Below, piece after piece: positions 39,540 to 49,810 of a stretch of DNA of 64,000 nt (position 1 is its first letter; each line of letters starts with the position of its first letter). The notes under the pieces were generated by a model. That model had not been told where the DNA came from and ran no database searches. It saw nothing but the letters and a program-made list of their open reading frames with translations. Source of the DNA: Plantibacter flavus (GTDB lineage: Bacteria > Actinomycetota > Actinomycetes > Actinomycetales > Microbacteriaceae); the NCBI RefSeq assembly GCF_002024505.1, contig NZ_CP019402.1, positions 3,782,001 to 3,846,000 of the forward strand, written 5' to 3'. Both the position numbers and the translations under genes were made by a program.

Positions 39540-40988
39540 CTACCCTCCTTCGACGAGGTCCGCGATCTCGGTGAGGAGCGCCGTCGCCCGCTCGAGGTCG
39601 GGGCGGAGGTCGCGGTCGGCGTCGTCCGAGCCGAGCGACGCCGATGCCCGGGCGAACACCTCGGCGAGCGCCCCGGTCAGTCGATCGGCCACACCGCGAC
39701 GCCGCACGACCCGCACCGCTCCGAGGAGTTCGCAGGCGATGAGCGTCCTCGTGGCGACGACCGCGTCCTCCAACTGGGCGACGGCCTGCGCGGCGAACGG
39801 CGCGTCCTCCTCGGCTCCGCGCGACAGGACGACCGTGCCGAGCGCCGCCGGTTGCGCCGCGTGTCGGATGTCGGCGACCGCGCCCGCCGCGACGTACTCG
39901 ACCATCAACAGTCCTGAGGCACCCGGTTCCCCGTCGCCGAGGAACGGCGGCAGCCCCGTGAACGCGGGCTCGTTCAACAGTCGCAGGCGGGAGAACGTGA
40001 CCGTCGACGTCTGCGCGAGCGCGATCGCGGTCGCGTCGAGCTCGGCGGCGAGCTGCGCCTGGAAGAAGGCGCCATGGTGGAGGACCGCGCGTGATCCGTC
40101 ATCGGCACCGAGGACGTACAGCGGGTTCTCCTGCGCGGCACCGATGAGCGCTTCCACCTGGTCCGCGAGCCGGTCCGCCGCCGTCACGACCACGCCCTGC
40201 GTGATCGCCGCGATGCGGAGTGCGAACGGGTCCTGGATCCGGGCCGGTTGCGGCACGGGTCCGATGAGCGCGCGCACCGCCGCAGCAGCGGCTTCGACAC
40301 CGGGTGCGGCGGACGCACCCGCGGCCGCCTCGGCGTACGCCTGCGCGTTGCCGTCCAGCGCGTGGAAGCTGAGCGCACAGACCGCCGACCAGACCTGGTG
40401 GAGCTTCCGCAGCTCCGTGACCGCGAGCGCCGCGCGCGCGATGGTCAGGGCGCTGCTGCTGATGAACGACAGGGCGCTCTCCGAGCCCCAGGCGCCCAGC
40501 GGCTCCAGTGGCGTCGACGCCGGCCGTTCGCCGAGGAGGGTCAGCGCCGTACCGGCGAGCGCGGTGAGGTCGCCGGTCCCGATCGACCCGAGGGTCCGGA
40601 CGGTCGGCAGTGCGTCGCGGCGCAGCATCTCGGCGAGCGCCGCGACGACCGCGGGCTCGACACCCGATCCGCCGACGGCGAGCTGGTTGAGCCGGACCGC
40701 GAGCATCGCCCGCACGACCCGGTCGGGGACGACCTCCCCCGCGTCGACCGCGTGGCTGCGGAGCAGGCGGCGTGCGTGGGCATCGCCGTCGTCGGCCACC
40801 GCGGTGTCCTTGTTCGCCCCCACGCCCGTGCTCCTGCCGTAGACGGCCGCGTGCTCGGCGAGGTCCCGCGCGTCGTCATGAGCGGTGGCCAGCCGGTCGA
40901 GCACCGCGCGAGGCACCGAGGCCTCCTCCTCGAGGTCCGCGATCCGCCGCAGCTCGTCGATGCCCAGTGCTCCCGCGATCTCGATCAT
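39540..40988 (-). CDS. HutH-like aromatic amino acid lyase without the MIO triad (possible ergothionase)
   Basis: 482 residues; start ATG 40988 with GAGAGGG upstream. The fold markers of the histidine/phenylalanine ammonia-lyase family are present: VYGRSTGVGANKDTAV (the mobile-loop Tyr), LLRSHAVDAGEVVP, QDPFALRIAAITQGV and SRGAEEDAPFAAQAV. Where the family has G-S-V-G-A-S-G-D-L, this protein reads GSIGTGDL, one residue shorter and without Ala-Ser-Gly, so the MIO cofactor cannot form normally. Ergothionase, which removes trimethylamine from ergothioneine, is a MIO-less member of this family. Divergent from the IclR gene of the hut-like operon. Alternatives: an unusual histidine ammonia-lyase with a Thr-derived cofactor, or an inactive paralog. 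Confidence 0.8.
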   Translation of the reverse strand: MIEIAGALGIDELRRIADLEEEASVPRAVLDRLATAHDDARDLAEHAAVYGRSTGVGANKDTAVADDGDAHARRLLRSHAVDAGEVVPDRVVRAMLAVRLNQLAVGGSGVEPAVVAALAEMLRRDALPTVRTLGSIGTGDLTALAGTALTLLGERPASTPLEPLGAWGSESALSFISSSALTIARAALAVTELRKLHQVWSAVCALSFHALDGNAQAYAEAAAGASAAPGVEAAAAAVRALIGPVPQPARIQDPFALRIAAITQGVVVTAADRLADQVEALIGAAQENPLYVLGADDGSRAVLHHGAFFQAQLAAELDATAIALAQTSTVTFSRLRLLNEPAFTGLPPFLGDGEPGASGLLMVEYVAAGAVADIRHAAQPAALGTVVLSRGAEEDAPFAAQAVAQLEDAVVATRTLIACELLGAVRVVRRRGVADRLTGALAEVFARASASLGSDDADRDLRPDLERATALLTEIADLVEGG

Positions 40989-41148
40989 CCCGACACCCTC
41001 TCTTGCGCTCCGCCGTCGTGTGCACCATCCTTGCTCACACGGCGAACGTCCCACCAGATGAAATTCGAGTTTTACCTGACGGAAACATTCGAGGCGGTTC
41101 GCTGAAACGGCGGAGCCATAACGTGGTGGCTCGACAGAGAGGGATCTG

Positions 41149-41868
41149 ATGGCTGAATCATCGACTCGAACCGTGGAGCGTGCACTCTCGCTCCTCGCCG
41201 TGGTGTGCGACCGCGGCCGCACGACCCTCGCCGAAAGCGCGCGACTCGTCGACCTCTCGCCGAGCACCGCTCTCCGGCTCCTCCGCACCCTGGAGTCCAC
41301 GGGCTTCGTCCGGAAGGACACCGACGGCAGCTACCGACCCGGCAGCCGCGTCGTCCAGCTCGGCACGCAGGCACTCAGCAACGAGTCGCTCGTCGGCTTC
41401 TGCCACACGGAGATGCTCGACCTCGTCGAACGCACCGGCGAGTCCGCCTACCTGAGCGTCGAGGGCCACGCGTCCACCGCGCTCTACCTCGCGATCACCG
41501 AGGGCACCCACTCCGTCCGTCACGCGAGCTGGGTCGGTCGCACGATCCCCCTCGACGGGTCGGCCGCGGGTGCCGCACTCACCGGTCGGACCCCCACCGC
41601 CGGCTACGTCACGGTCGAGCGGGGCGTCGAGTCGGACGTCACCGCGATCGCCGCACCCGTCCGCTCGGGAGCTCGGGTCGTCGCGGCGCTGAGCCTCGTC
41701 GTCCCGAGCTACCGGATGACCGACGACCTCATCGCCTCCTACGGCGAGCTCCTCGTCGCCGCCACGGACCGGCTGTCCAGCGGGCTCGCCTCGTACACCG
41801 GCCCCATCGACAACACCGCCGCGACCGTCCCCGACGACGCCGCTGACCTTCTGGAGGGACGCGCATGA
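41149..41868 (+). CDS. IclR-family transcriptional regulator
   Basis: 239 residues. An N-terminal winged helix-turn-helix (RALSLLAVVCDRGRTTLAESARLVDLSPSTALRLLRTLES; 12-51 approx.) is followed by an IclR effector-binding domain (GESAYLSVEGHASTALYLAITEG, VRSGARVVAALSLVVPSYRM). It overlaps the transporter ATPase gene by 4 bp and is divergent from the HutH-like gene with 160 bp between. It probably controls both directions in response to the pathway substrate or intermediate; the operator was not identified with confidence. Confidence 0.9.
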   Translation: MAESSTRTVERALSLLAVVCDRGRTTLAESARLVDLSPSTALRLLRTLESTGFVRKDTDGSYRPGSRVVQLGTQALSNESLVGFCHTEMLDLVERTGESAYLSVEGHASTALYLAITEGTHSVRHASWVGRTIPLDGSAAGAALTGRTPTAGYVTVERGVESDVTAIAAPVRSGARVVAALSLVVPSYRMTDDLIASYGELLVAATDRLSSGLASYTGPIDNTAATVPDDAADLLEGRA

Positions 41869-42956
41869 TCCGCTTCACGAACGTCAAGAAGGCCTACCCG
41901 GACGGCACGGTCGCCGTCCACGACCTCTCCTTCGAGGTGCCGACCGGATCCCTCACGGTGCTCGTCGGCCCGTCCGGCTGCGGCAAGACCACCTCGCTCC
42001 GGATGATCAACCGCCTCATCGATCCGACCTCCGGGTCGATCCTGCTCGACGACGTCGAGACCCAGTCGCTCGACCGCGTCACCCTCCGTCGTCGGATCGG
42101 CTACGTCATCCAGAACGCCGGTCTCTTCCCGCACCGCACCGTCGTCGACAACGTCGCAGCCCTCCCGCGCCTCCTCGGCGGCTCGCGTCGGGAGACACGC
42201 ACGGCGGCCCTCGAACTACTGGAGCGCGTCGGTCTCGACGAGAAGTTCGCGAAGAAGTACCCGTGGCAGCTGTCGGGCGGTCAGCAGCAGCGCGTCGGCG
42301 TCGCCCGCGCCCTCGCGACGAACCCGCCGTTCCTCCTCATGGACGAACCCTTCAGCGCGGTCGACCCGATCGTCCGGACGCAGCTCCAGGACGAGTTCCT
42401 GCGTCTGCAGGCCGACATCTCGAAGACGATCGTCATGGTCACCCACGACATCGACGAGGCACTCAAGCTCGGCGACCAGGTCGCGGTCCTGCGCGAGGGC
42501 GGCCTCCTCGCGCAGATCGCGCCGCCGGTCGACCTCCTGACCCGCCCCCACGACGCGTTCGTCGCCGACTTCGTGGGCGAGGCCCGCGGCTACCGTGCAC
42601 TCGGCTTCCTCGGACTCGACCACGACGACGCCCTCCACCGCGAGCCCGTCGCCCGGCTCGGCGACTCCGCCGTGACCGGCGTGCACGCGAGCGGCTGGGT
42701 GGTGGTCACGGACGATGAACGCCGTCCCCTCGGCTGGTTCGACACGGCAGCCGGTCACGGCTCCGTCTCGACCGACACGATCAGCGGTCACGGCCTGTTC
42801 GTCCCGCGCACGGCGTCGCTCCGCATCGCGCTCAACGCAGCGCTCGCGCACCCGAGTCGACGCGTCGGCCTCCTCGACGACGACGGCCGACTCACCGGCA
42901 CCATCGCCGCCAGCGAACTACTCGAGCGTCCCGCCCCCGAGCGGAGCCTCCGATGA
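41865..42956 (+). CDS. ABC transporter ATPase, betaine/QAT type (OpuCA/ProV-like)
   Basis: 363 residues. Walker A VGPSGCGKTT, Q-loop YVIQNAGLFPHRTV, signature LSGGQQQRVG, Walker B FLLMDEPFSAVDP and H-loop VTHD are all intact. The residues after ~240 form a CBS-like regulatory region, as in OpuCA/ProV ATPases of quaternary-amine transporters. With the two permeases and binding protein that follow it makes a complete importer. In this cluster the cargo is presumably the catabolic substrate, a betaine such as ergothioneine or possibly histidine. Confidence 0.9.
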   Translation: MIRFTNVKKAYPDGTVAVHDLSFEVPTGSLTVLVGPSGCGKTTSLRMINRLIDPTSGSILLDDVETQSLDRVTLRRRIGYVIQNAGLFPHRTVVDNVAALPRLLGGSRRETRTAALELLERVGLDEKFAKKYPWQLSGGQQQRVGVARALATNPPFLLMDEPFSAVDPIVRTQLQDEFLRLQADISKTIVMVTHDIDEALKLGDQVAVLREGGLLAQIAPPVDLLTRPHDAFVADFVGEARGYRALGFLGLDHDDALHREPVARLGDSAVTGVHASGWVVVTDDERRPLGWFDTAAGHGSVSTDTISGHGLFVPRTASLRIALNAALAHPSRRVGLLDDDGRLTGTIAASELLERPAPERSLR

Positions 42957-43603
42957 CGATCGACTGGATCTGGGAGAACCTCCCGCTCATCGGCGACCTC
43001 ACGCTCAACCACCTCTGGTTGACACTCACCCCGACGGTGCTCGGCCTCCTGGTCGCCCTCCCGTTCGGCTGGTGGGCGCACCGCTCGCGTCGCGGCCGTC
43101 CGTTCATCGTCGGTACCGCCGGGCTGCTGTACACGATCCCGTCGCTCGCGCTGTTCATCATCCTGCCGACGATCCTCGGCACGAAGATCCTCGACCCGAT
43201 CAACATCGTCATCGCCCTGACCGTCTACACGGTGTCGCTCCTCGTCCGCGTCGTCTCCGACGGACTCTCCTCGGTGCCGGTGGACGCGGTGCAGGCGGCC
43301 GAGGCCATGGGCTACCGGTCCTGGCAGCGACTCGTGCTCGTGGAACTACCCGTCGCCGTCCCGGTGATCGCCGCCGGCCTGCGCGTCGCGGTCGTCTCCA
43401 ACGTCAGCATCGTGACGATGGCCGCCCTGCTCGGCATCCCGCAACTCGGGACACTGTTCACGCAGGGCTTCCAGCTCCGCCTGTTCGTGCCGCTCGTCAC
43501 CGGCATCCTGCTCTGCGTCGTCCTCGCCGTGATCCTCGACCTCGTCATCGTCCGGCTCGGCTCGCTCGCGACGCCCTGGCGTGATCGGACGGTGGTGGCA
43601 TGA
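42953..43603 (+). CDS. ABC transporter permease, betaine/QAT type
   Basis: 216 residues with about five membrane spans (LTLTPTVLGLLVALPFGWWA, FIVGTAGLLYTIPSLALFII, INIVIALTVYTVSLLVRVV and others). The coupling segment AVQAAEAMGYRSWQRLVLVELPVAVPVIAAGL is the EAA loop that contacts the ATPase (read across helices). OpuCB/ProW-like. Overlaps both neighbours by 4 bp, so translation is coupled. Confidence 0.9.
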   Translation: MTIDWIWENLPLIGDLTLNHLWLTLTPTVLGLLVALPFGWWAHRSRRGRPFIVGTAGLLYTIPSLALFIILPTILGTKILDPINIVIALTVYTVSLLVRVVSDGLSSVPVDAVQAAEAMGYRSWQRLVLVELPVAVPVIAAGLRVAVVSNVSIVTMAALLGIPQLGTLFTQGFQLRLFVPLVTGILLCVVLAVILDLVIVRLGSLATPWRDRTVVA

Positions 43604-44334
43604 GCGTCATCGACTGGCTGACCGACCCCGCCAACTGGACCGGCCCCGACGGCATCCCCTCGCAGATGGGCTACCACCTGCTGTACACGGGCATCGCGCT
43701 CGTGATCGCCGCTGCGATCGCCGTGCCGCTCGGTGTCCTCGTCGGCTACACCGGCAAGGGCGAGCGCCTCGTCGCCGGATCGGCCAACGCCCTCCGCGCC
43801 CTGCCGACCCTGGGCCTCCTCATCCTGCTGTTCCTCCTCATCTCGCCGGTGGTCCCCGGGCAGCTCGTCTACGTCATCCCCACGATCGTCGTCCTCGTGC
43901 TCCTCGCCGTCCCGCCCATCCTGACCGGGACGTACACGGGCATCCAGAGCGCCGATCCCGACGCGGTGGGCGCCGCCCGCGGCATGGGGTACACGAGACT
44001 GCAGATCCTCTGGCACGTCCAGCTCCCCTGCGCCCTCCCCCTGCTGCTGTCCGGCATCCGCTCGTCCACCCTCCAGGTCGTCTCGACCGCGACGGTCGCC
44101 GCCTACCTCGGCCTCCAGGGGCTCGGCCGGTACATCATCGACGGCCGCGCCCAGGCCGACTTCTTCCAGATGGCCGGCGGTGCGATCCTCGTCGCCGCCC
44201 TCGCCTTCGCTCTGGAGATCGCCTTCACCCTCCTCGGCACCCTCATCGTCTCCCCCGGTCTGCGGCGCACCAGCCGCAGGCGGCGGACGGCGGCCCCGAC
44301 CACCGTCACCGGGGCGATCCCCCGGCCGGCCTGA
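43600..44334 (+). CDS. ABC transporter permease, betaine/QAT type
   Basis: 244 residues, the second permease. Spans include LLYTGIALVIAAAIAVPLGVLV, LPTLGLLILLFLLISP and VVLVLLAVPPILTGTY. The EAA-type loop is VGAARGMGYTRLQILWHVQLP. OpuCD/ProW-like, paired with the preceding permease. The Arg/Thr-rich C-terminal tail is cytoplasmic. Confidence 0.9.
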   Translation: MSVIDWLTDPANWTGPDGIPSQMGYHLLYTGIALVIAAAIAVPLGVLVGYTGKGERLVAGSANALRALPTLGLLILLFLLISPVVPGQLVYVIPTIVVLVLLAVPPILTGTYTGIQSADPDAVGAARGMGYTRLQILWHVQLPCALPLLLSGIRSSTLQVVSTATVAAYLGLQGLGRYIIDGRAQADFFQMAGGAILVAALAFALEIAFTLLGTLIVSPGLRRTSRRRRTAAPTTVTGAIPRPA

Positions 44335-44409
44335 GCCGCACCCGCACCGCCCGACCACCCCCGCACGACCGTACCACCGATCCGTCCATCTCACCGAATC
44401 GAGGTCCTC

Positions 44410-45336
44410 ATGCCCTTCCCCACCTTCCCCCGTCGACTCGCGGCCATCGCCGCGACCACCGCAGCCGCCGCTCTCGTCCTCACCGGCTGCGGCGGCCAGG
44501 ACGCCCTCAGCAGCGACGGCGCGTCCGGCTCCTCCGGCGACGCCGTCATCATCGGCTCAGCCGACTTCACCGAGAGCCAGCTCATCGCCACCATCTACTC
44601 CCAGGCGTTGCAGGCCGAGGGCGTCACAGTGAAGGAGCAGTTCAACATCGGCAGCCGCGAGGTCTACATGGCCGCGCTGCAGGACGGCTCCATCGACCTC
44701 CTCCCCGAGTACTCGGGCGCACTGCTCAAGTACCTCGATTCCGAGTCGAAGGCCAGCACGAGCGAGGACGTCGTCGCGGAACTCGGCGACAAGCTCCCGA
44801 AGGGTGTCAGCATGCTCGACATCTCGCCCGCGGAGGACAAGGACGTGCTCGCCGTCACCCAGGAGACGGCCGACAAGTACGACCTCAAGACGATCTCCGA
44901 CCTCGTGCCGTACATGTCCGAGCTCAGCCTCGGCGGCCCGCCGGAGTGGAAGACGCGCGTCAACGGCGTCGTCGGCCTCGAGCAGGTCTACGGTCTCACC
45001 TTCAAGGAGTTCGTCAGCCTCGACGCCGGTGGGCCGCTCACGATGACCGCGCTCACGAGCGGCCAGGTGCAGGTCGGCGACATCTTCAGCACCGACCCCG
45101 GGCTCACCGCGAACAAGCTCGTCGCCCTCGAAGACGACAAGTCGCTCTTCGCGGCCGAGAACATCGTCCCCGTCATCAGCACGAGCAAGCTCGACGACAC
45201 GATCTCGAAGACGCTCGACAAGGTCTCCGCAGCCCTCACCACCGAGGACCTCATCGAGATGAACGGCAAGGCGTCCGACGGCACGAGCCTGAAGAGCATC
45301 GCCGAGGAGTGGCTGAAGGACGCCGACCTGGGCTAG
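44410..45336 (+). CDS. Substrate-binding lipoprotein, OpuAC/OpuCC type
   Basis: 308 residues. Lipoprotein signal ending LVLTGCGG. The mature part starts VIIGSADFTESQLIATIYSQAL, the typical OpuCC/ProX-type N-terminus, with LLPEYSGALLKYL and GDIFSTDPGL as further family blocks. It captures the ligand outside the membrane for the permeases upstream. The known ergothioneine importer EgtUV belongs to the same transporter class, which fits the cluster proposed here, but ligand identity cannot be read from sequence. Confidence 0.85.
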   Translation: MPFPTFPRRLAAIAATTAAAALVLTGCGGQDALSSDGASGSSGDAVIIGSADFTESQLIATIYSQALQAEGVTVKEQFNIGSREVYMAALQDGSIDLLPEYSGALLKYLDSESKASTSEDVVAELGDKLPKGVSMLDISPAEDKDVLAVTQETADKYDLKTISDLVPYMSELSLGGPPEWKTRVNGVVGLEQVYGLTFKEFVSLDAGGPLTMTALTSGQVQVGDIFSTDPGLTANKLVALEDDKSLFAAENIVPVISTSKLDDTISKTLDKVSAALTTEDLIEMNGKASDGTSLKSIAEEWLKDADLG

Positions 45337-45346
45337 CAGCACCCCT

Positions 45347-45423
45347 CGACGGGCTCAGGGGCCGAGAAGCAGCTCAGGGCAGAGAACCGGTTCAGGGCCG
45401 GCGACCCGCCCCTGAGCCCGTCG
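45347..45423. repeat. Intergenic palindromic repeat, family B (paired)
   Basis: Perfect 15-bp arms (45347-45361 and 45409-45423, core GACGGGCTCAGGGG) between the binding-protein gene and hutU. A related single arm is at 31872. Probably terminates or attenuates the transporter transcript. Confidence 0.65.
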
Positions 45424-45468
45424 GAACCGCACCACCACCACCGCACCGCAGACGTAAAGGACCAGCGC

Positions 45469-47126
<1,658 letters not shown>

Positions 47127-47130
<4 letters not shown>

Positions 47131-48344
47131 CCGACGGCCTGATCGCCCACGGTCGACTCGCCGGGCTCGACGAGATCACCGGCGTCGGGGTCGATCCGGC
47201 ACGCGGCGGGTACTCCCGGCACGTCTGGACGCCGGCCGAGTTCGAGCTGCGCGAGTGGTTCACCGCTCGCGCCGCCCGACTCGGTCTCGACGTCGAGACG
47301 GACCGGAACGGCAACCTGTGGGCGTGGTGGGGCGCGCCTGGGCCCGACGCGGTCGTCACCGGCAGCCACCTCGACTCCGTCCCGGGCGGCGGCGCGTTCG
47401 ACGGGCCGCTCGGCGTGGTCTCAGCGCTGGACGCCGTCGCGCGTCTGCAGGCCACCGGGTTCCAGCCGTCGCGTCCCGTCGCCGTCGTGGTGTTCGCCGA
47501 GGAGGAGGGGTCCCGGTTCGGCGTCGCCTGCCTCGGATCCCGGCTCCTGTCCGGGGCGATCACCGCGGACGCCGCCCGAGCGCTGACGGACGCCGACGGA
47601 GTCACCGTGGCGGAGGCCGCAGCCGCTGCCGGGCTCGCTCCCGAGCACCTCGGCCGCGACGACGAGGCGCTCGGCCGCATCGGACTCTTCATCGAGTTGC
47701 ACGTGGAACAGGGTCGCGGCCTCATCGACCTCGGCTCGCCCACCGCCGTCGCCTCGTCGATCCTCGCCCACGGCCGCTGGCGCCTCCGGGTGAGCGGTCA
47801 GGGGAACCACGCCGGCGCGACCGGCATGCGCGAGCGCCGTGATCCCGTGGTCGCCGCAGCACGCGCCGTCCTCGCGATCGAGCAGGCCGCCCTCGCGACC
47901 GACGACGCCCGCGCCACCGTCGGTCGCCTGCGCATCGTGCCGGGCGGCACCAACGTCATCGCCTCCGAGGTCGACGCCTGGGTGGACGCCCGCGCGGCCA
48001 CCGACGCCGGCACGCGCGCCCTCGTCGCGGACATCGAGGGCCGGGTGCAGGAGGCCGTCGTCGACTCCGGCTGCGTGGTGGAGCTGATCGAGGAGTCCTG
48101 GTCGGGCGTCGTCGAGTTCGACCCCGAGCTCGCCGCGCGACTCGCCGGCACGCTCGGCGGGGTCCCACTGCTGCCGACGGGCGCAGGCCACGACGCCGGA
48201 GTCCTGAGCGGCGCGGTGCCGACGGCGATGGTCTTCGTCCGGAACCCGACCGGTGTCTCGCACTCGCCTGAGGAGTTCGCCGAGACGGCCGACTGCGTCG
48301 CCGGCGTCGAAGCGCTCGAGGCCCTGCTGCGGAGCGTGCTGTGA
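47127..48344 (+). CDS. M20-family amidohydrolase (N-carbamoyl-L-amino acid / allantoate amidohydrolase type)
   Basis: 405 residues; the GTG start overlaps the hutU stop. [20 protein letters not shown] supplies the metal ligands His and Asp, followed by [17 protein letters not shown] (Glu pair), HVEQGRGL and a C-terminal [11 protein letters not shown]. This is the signature of the AllC/HyuC group, which hydrolyse N-carbamoyl amino acids or allantoate. No HutG is present in the cluster. This enzyme could release glutamate from N-carbamoylglutamate (ergothioneine route) or from N-formylglutamate (histidine route). Confidence 0.85.
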
Positions 48345-49810
48345 CGGTCGCGAGCGTCGACCTCGGCGCAGCGGACATGCGGGCCCCCATCTGGGCCGCG
48401 ACGGCGATCGTCGACGGTCGCCCGACCGGCCGCGTGCGCTTCACGTCCGACGACTCCGGACGTATCGCGACCGTCGAGCGGGGCGTCGAGCCGGAGGCGG
48501 GCGACCGACGTCTCGGAACGGTCGTCCCGGGCATGGGGAACGCCCACTCCCACGCGTTCCACCGTCTGCTGCGCGGACGCACCCACGCCGACGGCGGTGA
48601 CTTCTGGCAGTGGCGCGAGGCGATGTACGCGGCGGCCGCGAGCCTCGACCCGGACCACTACGGCCGGGTCGCACGTGCCGTGTTCGGCGAGATGCTCGTC
48701 TGCGGCTGGACGGCCGTCGGCGAGTTCCACTACGTGCACCACCAGGCCGACGGCACCCCGTACCCGACCGCCCACGCGATGGAACTGGCGGTCGCCGAAG
48801 CCGCCGCCGACGTCGGCATCCGGCTCACCCTCCTCGACACGGCCTACCTCGCAAGCGGCCTCGGGCCCGCCGGGGGTCCTGCCGCACCGCTGCTCACCGA
48901 ACAGCTCGCGTTCGGCGACGGCGACGCGGCCGACTGGCTCGCCCGCTGGCATCGACTGCGCGACGCACTGTCCGGCTCCGTCGGTACCGCCGGACTCGTC
49001 ACGCTCGGTGCCGCGCTGCACTCGGTGCGTGCCGTGCCCGTCGACGCCATGCGTACGATCCTCGCCGGCCTGCCCGACGACGTCCCGCTGCACGTCCACC
49101 TGTCGGAGCAACCGCAGGAGAACGTCGACACGCTCGCCAAGACCGGCAGGACGCCGACGGGCGTGCTCGCCGCGCTCGGAGCGCTCGCCCCGCGCATCAG
49201 CCTCGTCCACGCGACACACCTGACCGACGCGGACATCACGGCGATCGGACGGTCCGGCGCGACCGTCGTCATGTGCCCGACGACCGAAGCCGACCTCGGC
49301 GACGGCATCGGACCGGCCCGCCGCCTCACGGACGCGGGGGCCCGGATCGCCGTCGGCTCCGACCAGAACGCGGTGGTCGACCCGCTGCTCGAACTGCGTG
49401 GTCTCGAAGCCGGGGAACGGCTCGCCTCCGGCAGACGCGGCCGGTTCTCGCCCGCCGAGCTCCTCCAGGCGGGCACCGACCACGGCTACCGTTCGCTCGG
49501 ACTCGGGAGGCACGCGCTGGATGTTGGCGACCCGCTCGACCTCGTCGAGGTGTCGACGTCGAGCCTCCGCACCACCGGCATGGACCCGGCGCAACTCGCC
49601 CTCGTCGCGACCGCGTCCGACGTCGAGCGTGTCGTCGTCGGCGGGCGGCTCGTGGCGGAGCGAGGTCGGCTGCTTGCGACATCACGGGAGTCGACGCCGG
49701 AACAGCTCCTCGCGGTGGCGCTGGCTGAGCTGGCAGCATCGACGGAGACGCCCCGGGCAGCCGCCTCGCACCCGACACCCGATCACCCCTCGCAGGAGAG
49801 GCAGCCATGA
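48341..49810 (+). CDS. hutF: HutF-like amidohydrolase (formimidoylglutamate deiminase family)
   Basis: 489 residues. GMGNAHSHAFHRLLRGRTHADGGDFWQWREAMY, split over the HxH metal site, then VGEFHYVHHQADG, PLHVHLSEQ, LVHATHLTD and MCPTTEADLGDGIGPAR follow HutF closely. The metal-site block reads VGSDQNAVVDPLLELR where typical HutF has GSDSH, so substrate contacts may differ. HutF converts formimidoylglutamate to formylglutamate and ammonia. In an ergothioneine pathway a related enzyme could replace sulfur by oxygen on the thiohydantoin intermediate; that is inference. Four-base overlaps on both sides. Confidence 0.8.
   Translation: MTVASVDLGAADMRAPIWAATAIVDGRPTGRVRFTSDDSGRIATVERGVEPEAGDRRLGTVVPGMGNAHSHAFHRLLRGRTHADGGDFWQWREAMYAAAASLDPDHYGRVARAVFGEMLVCGWTAVGEFHYVHHQADGTPYPTAHAMELAVAEAAADVGIRLTLLDTAYLASGLGPAGGPAAPLLTEQLAFGDGDAADWLARWHRLRDALSGSVGTAGLVTLGAALHSVRAVPVDAMRTILAGLPDDVPLHVHLSEQPQENVDTLAKTGRTPTGVLAALGALAPRISLVHATHLTDADITAIGRSGATVVMCPTTEADLGDGIGPARRLTDAGARIAVGSDQNAVVDPLLELRGLEAGERLASGRRGRFSPAELLQAGTDHGYRSLGLGRHALDVGDPLDLVEVSTSSLRTTGMDPAQLALVATASDVERVVVGGRLVAERGRLLATSRESTPEQLLAVALAELAASTETPRAAASHPTPDHPSQERQP

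Noticed and set aside
41060..41090. IclR operator between the HutH-like and IclR genes
   Set aside because: The sequence around 41069-41086 is only loosely symmetric (GTTT...AAAC, CC/GG), not enough to call a site.
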